Source of the DNA: Bacteroidota bacterium
GTDB lineage: Bacteria > Bacteroidota > Bacteroidia > Chitinophagales > Chitinophagaceae
Reading direction: 5' to 3'
Assembly (NCBI GenBank): GCA_018267795.1
Contig: JAFDXS010000136.1
Location: 1 to 6,688, forward strand
DNA length: 6,688 nucleotides
Shown here: piece after piece, positions 1 to 5,931 of the stretch
Numbering within the stretch: the stretch's first letter is position 1
Layout: each line of letters starts with the position of its first letter
Notes under the pieces: generated by a model
What the model was told of the DNA's origin: nothing
The model's database searches: none
What the model saw: the letters and a program-made list of their open reading frames with translations, nothing else
Program-made: the position numbers and the translations under genes

Positions 1-494
1 ACCTGACGGAAGCTACCAAGCTGACGAAGGGGAGCATATACGGCAATTTTGAAAATAAGGAAGAAGTTGCACTGGCTGCATTTGACCATAACCTAGGCAT
101 TATACAACAAATACTGAGGAGCGAAATAAATAAGCGCGACAGCTATAGGGAAAAACTGCTGGTGTTTGCGACTGTATATGAAGATTTTCTGAAGCACCCA
201 TTTCCAGAAGGCGGCTGTCCCATATTGAACACAGCAATTGAAGCTGATGATACACACCCACTACTAAAGAAGAAGGCAAGCGATGCTATAATGAGCTGGA
301 AAAACAGCATAATGCAACTGATAAAAAAAGGTATAGAAGAGGGGGAGTTTGATACAAACGAAGATCCCGAACAAATAGCCCTGAGCATGATAGCACTGAT
401 AGAGGGAGCAATAATGATAACAAAAGCCACCGGCAAACTGAACTACAGGAAGATGATACTGGCAACTGTTGAAAAAATGATAAACGAACTTTAA
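1..494 (+). CDS. TetR/AcrR-family transcriptional repressor (N-terminus cut by window edge)
   Basis: The reading frame is open from base 3 to the TAA at 492-494, giving 163 visible residues; TetR regulators are usually about 190-200, so roughly 25-35 N-terminal residues are missing. The first visible residues (LTEATKLTKGSIYGNFENKE) are the end of the TetR helix-turn-helix: the recognition helix followed by the characteristic Y-x-N/H-F-x-x-K-E-E signature. The rest is a helical ligand-binding and dimerisation domain. It contains a GGCPILNTAIEADD stretch that I recall from many Bacteroidota regulators of this type. An ATG at 162 lies inside this domain and is not the start. The gene is followed after 37 nt by a reductase and then a transporter, so it is probably their local repressor, and perhaps its own. 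Its ligand is unknown. The family call is firm; the regulated targets are inferred from two matching palindromes downstream. Confidence 0.93.
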   Translation, partial: LTEATKLTKGSIYGNFENKEEVALAAFDHNLGIIQQILRSEINKRDSYREKLLVFATVYEDFLKHPFPEGGCPILNTAIEADDTHPLLKKKASDAIMSWKNSIMQLIKKGIEEGEFDTNEDPEQIALSMIALIEGAIMITKATGKLNYRKMILATVEKMINEL

Positions 495-514
495 ATAATT
501 TTTTAATCAAAAAA

Positions 515-528
515 ATACCAATCGGTAT
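515..528. promoter_or_regulatory. Candidate TetR operator 1, upstream of the reductase
   Basis: The palindrome ATACC-AATC-GGTAT has perfect 5-bp arms around 4 nt. It ends 3 nt before the ATG at 532 and starts 10 nt after a run of six T's (499-504). The same layout recurs before the transporter gene. Palindromes of this size with CC/GG inner edges suit TetR dimers, and a tetR gene lies immediately upstream. Assignment to that repressor is inference. Because the site abuts the start codon, it would act downstream of any promoter (as a roadblock) or as a small RNA hairpin over the initiation region. Confidence 0.6.
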
Positions 529-531
529 AAA

Positions 532-1272
532 ATGAAAACAAGTAATAATACAGTATTGATAATTGGCGGTAGCGCCGGTATAGGCTACGAAATTGCGAAA
601 CAATTTGTAAGCCTGGGAAATAAGGTGATAATAACAGGCAGAAGCGAAGAGCGGTTGCAGCAGGCTGCGGCAAGCCTGGGAAATGTGAGGGCCATAAAAT
701 CGGATGTGACAGATGCGGAGCATGTGAAACAACTGGTAGCGCGATTAGAAAATGAGTTTCCTGAACTGAATATTGTGATAAATAATGCTGCTACTGCCTT
801 TTTGTATACGCCGGGGAATAATGAAGAAGTGTTTGAGAAAGCGAGTGAAGAAATGTTTGCAAACTACTTATCAGTAGTAAGATTGAATGAATACCTGCTG
901 CCAGCATTTAAACAGAAAAAGGATGCGGCTATAGTAAATGTTTCGTCTATAGTGGCACTGGCCCCATCGAAACGTATGCCAGGGTATGCAGCGAGCAAAG
1001 CAGCACTACACTCATATAGCCAGACATTGCGACTGAGCCTGCAGGATAGCAGCGTAAAAGTATTTGAACTGATGCCACCGCTAGTGAATACACAGTTTTC
1101 TGAAGGGATAGGAGGTATAAACGGTATAGCGCCAGCAGTAGTGGCGGATGAACTGCTGAAAGCTATGGAAGCTGATAACTATGAAATACATGTGGGCACG
1201 ACAGCTGATATTTTTGAACTGATGAAGAAATCACCTAATGAGGCACTGGCCGCCGTAAACGCAGGGCGCTAA
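532..1272 (+). CDS. DltE-like short-chain dehydrogenase/reductase (SDR)
   Basis: This 246-residue protein is a classical single-domain Rossmann SDR, predicted cytoplasmic. Visible motifs are the nucleotide-binding loop IGGSAGIG (11-18), TGR at 35-37 whose Arg suggests NADP(H), DVT (58-60), the NNAA motif (84-87), and the catalytic residues Asn111, Ser139, Tyr152 and Lys156 in S-x12-Y-x3-K spacing. A PPLVNT segment follows at 182-187. The usual Thr of TGxxxGxG is Ile11. The whole sequence resembles the DltE-type SDRs common in Bacteroidota; that name comes from D-alanylation of teichoic acids, which these Gram-negatives lack, so the real substrate is unknown. The ATG at 532 has an A-rich leader with no Shine-Dalgarno motif and is the only Met before the nucleotide-binding loop. 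Position between a TetR regulator and an exporter suggests reduction of a carbonyl-containing toxic or signalling compound; this is inference. Confidence 0.92.
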   Translation: MKTSNNTVLIIGGSAGIGYEIAKQFVSLGNKVIITGRSEERLQQAAASLGNVRAIKSDVTDAEHVKQLVARLENEFPELNIVINNAATAFLYTPGNNEEVFEKASEEMFANYLSVVRLNEYLLPAFKQKKDAAIVNVSSIVALAPSKRMPGYAASKAALHSYSQTLRLSLQDSSVKVFELMPPLVNTQFSEGIGGINGIAPAVVADELLKAMEADNYEIHVGTTADIFELMKKSPNEALAAVNAGR

Positions 1273-1289
1273 ATTTTTTATCAAATAAA

Positions 1290-1303
1290 ATACCGAACGG
1301 TAT
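1290..1303. promoter_or_regulatory. Candidate TetR operator 2, upstream of the MFS transporter
   Basis: The palindrome ATACCG-AA-CGGTAT has 6-bp arms and ends 3 nt before the ATG at 1307. It starts 10 nt after a T6 run (1274-1279), exactly the geometry of the site before the reductase. Across 14 positions it differs from that site at two bases, both in the central spacer, while both outer arms are identical. Conservation of arms and spacing in two separate intergenic gaps argues for a real binding site. The cognate protein is most simply the upstream TetR regulator (inference). Confidence 0.62.
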
Positions 1304-1306
1304 AAT

Positions 1307-2851
1307 ATGGGACTGAGAAAAACGGTGCTGATAGTAACGGTGATAGTAGCTGCTATGATGGAGCTAATAGACACATCGATAGTGAACGTGGCCCTATCGC
1401 AAATGAGCGGCAATCTTGGGGCTACGCTTGAAGACACATCGTGGGTGATAACTTCTTATGCTATTGCAAATGTCATTATTATACCGCTTACCAGCTTTCT
1501 GGCGGTGAAGCTGGGCAGGCGAAACTATTATATAGGTTCGATAGTGATGTTCACTTTTTTCTCATTTATGTGCGGACAAGCAACTAATATATGGATGCTG
1601 GTAGCGTTCCGTTTTCTGCAGGGTATGGGAGGCGGAGCGCTACTATCTGTATCGCAGGCTATAGTGTTTGAATTGTTTCCGAAAGAAAAGCAAAGTATAG
1701 CCAGTGCATTATTTGGTATAGGTGTATTTGTGGGGCCGACCATAGGGCCTACATTGGGTGGCTTTATAACAGAATATTATTCGTGGCCATGGATATTTTA
1801 TATAAATGTGCCTGTGGGTATAATGGTAGGTGTGCTGTGTTATATGCTGCTTGGAGAAGCAATAATAAAACAGAAGGCGGGCAAGATAGACTGGACAGGC
1901 ATACTACTACTAGCGGCAGGCGTAGGCTCGCTACAAACAGTGCTGGAACGAGGAGAGGCTGAAGACTGGTTTGCAACAAAATATATACTATGGCTAAGTG
2001 TAGTGGCAGTGCTAGGTATCATACTATTTATATGGCGGGAGACGACTGCTAAAGAGCCTGTTGTAAACCTTCATGTACTGAAGAGCAAGAACCTAAGCAT
2101 AGCAGCAGGGCTGACATTTATATCCGGGGTAGGGATGTTTTCTTCTGTTTTTTTAACGCCCGTATTTGCACAGCGATTGTTAAATTTTACTCCGTCGCAA
2201 ACGGGCTTATTGCTACTGCCGGGCGCGCTACTTGCTATAGTAGGGCTAATAATATCGGCAAGGCTGATGCAAAGAGGGCTGTCGCCTGTGCTGCTGATAG
2301 CAATGGGGCTATGCCTGTTTGCATTGTTTAGCTGGCAAATGTCGCGGCTGAACCTACAGGCGAGTGGAATTGATATTTCTACAGCATTGATATGGCGCGG
2401 GGTTGGGCTAGCAATAATTACAGTACCACTTACTGCACTTGCAGTGAGCTCGCTAGATGCTAAAGATGTGCCCCAGGGAGCAGCGCTAAATAATATGATG
2501 CGACAATTGGGTGGCTCCGTAGGGCTGGCAATGATAAATACCTACCTGGCCAATAGGAATGCCAATCACAGAAGCGACCTGGTAAGCAGGATAAATGCTG
2601 ACAATACACTGGCTACCGAACGCCTGCACCGCTACACGCAATATTTTGCAAGTAAGGGTGCAAGCATTAATGATGCACAACACAAAGCGCTGCAACTGCT
2701 GGATGCAGGCGTGGTGAAACAAAGCAACCTATTGAGCTTTATGGATGCCTATATGCTGATAGGTGCGATATTCCTGCTGGCGATACCACTGTTACTCCTT
2801 ACCAGGAGAAAGAAAGGGCAGGCACCTGCTATAATACTTGCTGATCACTAA
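1307..2851 (+). CDS. DHA2-family MFS multidrug efflux transporter (EmrB/QacA type)
   Basis: This 514-residue, highly hydrophobic inner-membrane protein has the length expected of 14-helix proton-driven DHA2 exporters. Helix 1 carries the family motif as ELIDTSIVNVAL (19-30, Asp22). Motif A-like residues lie in FLAVKLGRR (64-72), motif B is RFLQGMGGGA (102-111, Arg102), and the antiporter motif C is GIGVFVGPTIGPTLGG (137-152). The protein ends in a final hydrophobic helix and a short basic tail (RRKK). The start at 1307 directly precedes helix 1; the next Met residues (17-18) fall inside it. EmrB homologues normally work with a membrane-fusion protein (EmrA/HlyD) and a TolC-like channel. Neither is in this window, so partners may lie upstream of tetR, elsewhere, or be absent. 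The gap from the reductase is 34 nt, consistent with one operon. Substrate cannot be predicted. Confidence 0.93.
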   Translation: MGLRKTVLIVTVIVAAMMELIDTSIVNVALSQMSGNLGATLEDTSWVITSYAIANVIIIPLTSFLAVKLGRRNYYIGSIVMFTFFSFMCGQATNIWMLVAFRFLQGMGGGALLSVSQAIVFELFPKEKQSIASALFGIGVFVGPTIGPTLGGFITEYYSWPWIFYINVPVGIMVGVLCYMLLGEAIIKQKAGKIDWTGILLLAAGVGSLQTVLERGEAEDWFATKYILWLSVVAVLGIILFIWRETTAKEPVVNLHVLKSKNLSIAAGLTFISGVGMFSSVFLTPVFAQRLLNFTPSQTGLLLLPGALLAIVGLIISARLMQRGLSPVLLIAMGLCLFALFSWQMSRLNLQASGIDISTALIWRGVGLAIITVPLTALAVSSLDAKDVPQGAALNNMMRQLGGSVGLAMINTYLANRNANHRSDLVSRINADNTLATERLHRYTQYFASKGASINDAQHKALQLLDAGVVKQSNLLSFMDAYMLIGAIFLLAIPLLLLTRRKKGQAPAIILADH

Positions 2852-4530
2852 TAGAAGTCATTGTCCTTTCGGGCGATATTTAATCTGAAGCCACCATAGA
2901 AATAGGTAGTAGTTTGATCGGGGTACATGCCATTATCGTAAGCGAAACGGCGATGTGTGACACCGAGATCAAGGAAAAGGTTAGGGCGGAGCTCGTAGGA
3001 GGCATTTACATTGAGCAAGGCGCAGTTTGTCTTTACACCGTTTATAAGGCTGACACCAAAATCTGCAGGCCTGTTGAGATAGCTTTGGAAGATATTGCCG
3101 CCGTAGTCTGAAGAGCCGGTATCTACACCCTGAACATAATACATGCCTTTGACAGAAAGATATAAGTGTTTAACCGGTTGATATTTTGCTACTCCTATAA
3201 GCTGTATAAAATCGGCCCCGAGTGGGTTGGCGAGCGGCTGATTGTAGTTAGTATAGTTGGCAATAGTGTCATTGTGCGTGTAAGTGTATGGACGTGTAAC
3301 ATTCAGCTCTAACTGGAGATCGAGATTTTTTACAGTAAAGGCATCGAAATATTTGCCACCTAATTGTAATGCCCATTTATTAGCCCAATAGCCATCGTGA
3401 GAGAAGAAGTATTTGGAAGTAAACTCATCGAGCAGGAACTGGCCATAGAACTGTAAATGACGAGCTGCTATAGCCTTGAAGTCTATGCCAATATGCTTTT
3501 TATCGGGGCTACCCATGGACTGCTCCATAGAGCCAAGGAATATGATAGGATTGAGGTAGCGGAACTCGTAACGGTCGGGGCGATCGAAAATAATAGATTC
3601 GAATACACCTACATTAAGCCAGCGTGTAGCATTGATACTAAGGTGGTGCATGGTGGCATACTTGTGTGGTATGCGGGCATCAAGGCCGGAACCATGCTGA
3701 GGAGTTAGCTCAAGGTAAAGGTTCTCATAATTAAGCTTCCAGATACGTGTGGTGAGACGTAAGAAGGGAGAGCTGGCAGAGAAGTCGCTAAGGAAAGTGC
3801 TATTGATACCGTCGCCGAGGAACTGCTTGTCGTAGCCAAAGGTGGCATTTAAATGATCTTTGATAACTGCGAAATCGAAATAGCCTGTTGCGAGCAGATA
3901 ATCGTAATGGCCTGTTTCTTTACCCAGGAAATAATCTCCACCGGGGATAGCAGTATGATTCTGTATCCATGAGTTAACAAAAGATACATCACGCTCCTGA
4001 TTGTCTGTAACGAAGGTGTAGAAGCCTATGCGTTTTGATATCCAGCCACGAGCTTCGAAACCACGAGCGCTCCAGAAAAGGAGATTAGAATTGTTTTGTT
4101 CGCGGTATAGCTCGGCACTGATAACAGGGTTGATAACCAGGAAAAAATTGTCGGTGTGGACGTGAATGAAATCGAACTTCTTTTTATAAAAAGTATTGAA
4201 CCAGGGATGTTTTGAATCTTCAGCGCCGTCTTCATTTGCTGCCCATTCGCCGTTTTCTGATACCATGCGGCTGATATTGCTACGGTCGATAGCAGAGAGG
4301 CCTATATAACGGGCATTGTCGCCTTGCTGTGAGAGGAAATCTACGGCCCTGCTGCGCATTTCCGGCTTATTGAAAAGGAATAGACTATCTGATAGCCTGC
4401 CACTGCGGGTTTCAAGCCTGTCCAACAAATGATAATCTTCAGTATTGAGCGGGAGGTAAGTGGTTTGCGCACGAAGTACGAGTGTTAATACTGTTAAAAT
4501 TATGGAGAGTAGGACGGCTTTTTTCTGCAT
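2848..4530 (-). CDS. Outer-membrane beta-barrel protein, Wzi/RemB-like (capsule assembly or gliding family)
   Basis: This 560-residue protein starts with a signal peptide: Lys3-Lys4, a hydrophobic stretch, and a likely signal peptidase I cut after Ala21 in LRA-Q, typical of Bacteroidota. The mature part alternates hydrophobic and polar residues, is rich in Tyr, Phe and Asn, and ends in aromatic strands and a terminal Tyr, as expected for a large outer-membrane barrel. Segments FGYDKQFLGDG (231-241), FLSDFSASSPFLRLTTRIW (246-264) and YLNPIIF (325-331) match my recollection of Bacteroidota proteins annotated as Wzi-like capsule assembly or RemB-type gliding proteins. Family membership is moderately supported; the exact function is not. 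It stands alone on its strand, converging with the transporter gene (stops overlap by 4 nt) and diverging from pyrC. The ATG at 4530 is fixed by the signal peptide. A good TAnnTTTG box lies about 40 nt upstream. Confidence 0.65.
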   Translation of the reverse strand: MQKKAVLLSIILTVLTLVLRAQTTYLPLNTEDYHLLDRLETRSGRLSDSLFLFNKPEMRSRAVDFLSQQGDNARYIGLSAIDRSNISRMVSENGEWAANEDGAEDSKHPWFNTFYKKKFDFIHVHTDNFFLVINPVISAELYREQNNSNLLFWSARGFEARGWISKRIGFYTFVTDNQERDVSFVNSWIQNHTAIPGGDYFLGKETGHYDYLLATGYFDFAVIKDHLNATFGYDKQFLGDGINSTFLSDFSASSPFLRLTTRIWKLNYENLYLELTPQHGSGLDARIPHKYATMHHLSINATRWLNVGVFESIIFDRPDRYEFRYLNPIIFLGSMEQSMGSPDKKHIGIDFKAIAARHLQFYGQFLLDEFTSKYFFSHDGYWANKWALQLGGKYFDAFTVKNLDLQLELNVTRPYTYTHNDTIANYTNYNQPLANPLGADFIQLIGVAKYQPVKHLYLSVKGMYYVQGVDTGSSDYGGNIFQSYLNRPADFGVSLINGVKTNCALLNVNASYELRPNLFLDLGVTHRRFAYDNGMYPDQTTTYFYGGFRLNIARKDNDFY

Positions 4531-4599
4531 AGACTATCTTTTCTAAAGCGGTATGCGCTAAATTGCTGCAAAAATAGCGTTTATAGCTATCTGTTTTAT
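4531..4599. promoter_or_regulatory. Divergent intergenic region with promoters for the barrel gene and pyrC
   Basis: This 69-bp gap separates two divergently transcribed genes, so it should hold both promoters. On the minus strand, 4569-4576 reads TATTTTTG, an exact match to the Bacteroidota -7 consensus TAnnTTTG, giving a barrel-gene leader of about 30 nt. I see no clear TTTG -33 partner. On the plus strand the nearest equivalent is TATCTTTT (4535-4542), seven of eight positions, so the pyrC promoter is less certain and may extend into the barrel gene. No Shine-Dalgarno motif precedes either ATG. Confidence 0.45.
4574..4590. repeat. Short inverted repeat ATAGC-N7-GCTAT before pyrC
   Basis: Perfect 5-bp arms (4574-4578 and 4586-4590) flank a 7-nt A/T-rich spacer, ending 9 nt before the pyrC ATG and overlapping the minus-strand TATTTTTG box. 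It could be an operator or a weak leader hairpin, but arms this short also occur by chance in A/T-rich DNA. Confidence 0.25.
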
Positions 4600-5931
4600 A
4601 TGTCGCAGATATTAATAAGAAATTCGGCCGTAGTAAACGAAGGTGAAATAAAGTATAAAGATGTACTAATATCTAATGGCCTGATAGAGAAAATAGAAGA
4701 CAGCATAACACCTAAGGGTAATGTGCGGGAAATAGATGCAACGGGCCTGCACCTGCTGCCCGGTGTGATAGATGACCAGGTACACTTTCGTGAGCCGGGA
4801 CTGACACACAAGGCTACCATAGGTACAGAGGCGCGCGCTGCAGTGGCAGGCGGTACTACCACCTTTATGGAAATGCCTAATACAAACCCGCCGGCGCTGA
4901 CACAGGAAATACTGGAGGAGAAATATGCAATAGCAGCAGCTACATCTGTAGCTAACTACTCTTTCTTTATGGGTGTGGCAAATGATAACAGTGATGAGGT
5001 GCTGCGCACCAACGATCGGAAACGTGATGTGTGCGGTGTGAAGATATTTATGGGATCGAGCACGGGGAACATGCTGGTAGACAACTACCTGACGCTAAAT
5101 AAAATATTCTCTGAATCTGAATTGCTAATAGCTACGCATTGTGAAGATGAACGAGTAATAAAAGCAAACAAAGAAAAATACCCAAATGCGGACAATGCAT
5201 CGTACCACCCGTTGATACGCGATGTGGAAGCCTGCTTTGAAAGCTCATTCTCTGCAGTGCAACTAGCGAAGAAATATAATACGCGCCTGCATATACTGCA
5301 TATATCTACCGCAAAAGAGCTGCAGTTATTTACCAACATGTTCCCGCTGAAGGATAAGCGCATAACATCGGAAGTGTGTGTGCATCATTTGCACTTTACT
5401 GCGGATGACTATGCTACCTATGGTAACCTGATAAAATGCAATCCTGCAATAAAGGCAGCAGAGAACAAAAAGGCGCTATGGGAAGGACTGCTGGATGACA
5501 GGCTGGACATAATAGCTACTGACCATGCACCGCATACCTGGGAAGAAAAGCAACAACCCTACCAACAGGCACCGGCGGGTGTGCCGCTGGTGCAGCACGC
5601 ACTGCTGCTGATGCTGCAATATGTAAAGGAAGGACGACTGAGCATAGAAAAAGTAGCAGAGAAAATGAGCCATGCACCTGCGCAATGCTTCCAGATAAAT
5701 AACAGAGGGTATATACGCGAAGGATACTATGCTGACCTGGTGCTGGTGAATATGGCCCAAAGCTATACGGTGAGCAAACAAAATATATTGTATAAATGCG
5801 GATGGTCGCCATTTGAAGGGCATAGCTTCCCTGCAACAGTTAACTATACATTGGTAAATGGCAATGTGGTATATGAACAAGGAAAGATAAATGATACCGT
5901 GCGCGGGCAAAGACTCACATTTGACAGGTAA
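4600..5931 (+). CDS. pyrC: Dihydroorotase
   Basis: This enzyme of the amidohydrolase superfamily interconverts N-carbamoyl-L-aspartate and L-dihydroorotate, the third step of de novo pyrimidine synthesis, in the cytoplasm. The 443-residue length fits. Visible motifs are PGVIDDQVHFREPG (54-67), with substrate-binding Arg64; MPNTNPP (92-98), with Asn94; GVKIFMGSSTGNML (146-159), whose Lys148 occupies the region of the carboxylated lysine in related enzymes; THCED (179-183, His180); HILHIS (231-236); and DHAPH (308-312, catalytic Asp308). The metal motif normally written DxHxH is D58-x-Q60-x-H62, with Gln for the first His. I recall this DDQVHFREPG form as standard in Bacteroidota, so the enzyme is probably active. 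The start at 4600 opens directly into the N-terminal beta-sandwich with no upstream alternative. All 29 isoleucines use ATA. The stop overlaps the next gene's ATG by one base. Confidence 0.95.
   Translation: MSQILIRNSAVVNEGEIKYKDVLISNGLIEKIEDSITPKGNVREIDATGLHLLPGVIDDQVHFREPGLTHKATIGTEARAAVAGGTTTFMEMPNTNPPALTQEILEEKYAIAAATSVANYSFFMGVANDNSDEVLRTNDRKRDVCGVKIFMGSSTGNMLVDNYLTLNKIFSESELLIATHCEDERVIKANKEKYPNADNASYHPLIRDVEACFESSFSAVQLAKKYNTRLHILHISTAKELQLFTNMFPLKDKRITSEVCVHHLHFTADDYATYGNLIKCNPAIKAAENKKALWEGLLDDRLDIIATDHAPHTWEEKQQPYQQAPAGVPLVQHALLLMLQYVKEGRLSIEKVAEKMSHAPAQCFQINNRGYIREGYYADLVLVNMAQSYTVSKQNILYKCGWSPFEGHSFPATVNYTLVNGNVVYEQGKINDTVRGQRLTFDR

Noticed and set aside
162..164. ATG as a possible start of a 110-residue protein
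   Set aside because: The frame is open upstream to the window edge and the upstream residues encode the end of a TetR DNA-binding domain, so this Met is internal.
286..732. Open frame of 148 codons on the minus strand opposite tetR and the reductase
   Set aside because: It is antisense to two clear genes and spans their intergenic gap. Its composition is unlike a real protein, and no promoter or start context supports it.
1301..1306. TATAAT next to the transporter ATG as a sigma-70 -10 box
   Set aside because: Transcription would begin inside the gene, and no downstream Met is acceptable because helix 1 would be cut. The hexamer is better explained as the palindrome edge plus an A/T-rich start context.
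4547..4559. AGCG-N5-CGCT hairpin upstream of the barrel gene
   Set aside because: The 4-bp arms are too short to distinguish from chance and have no T-run or conserved context.
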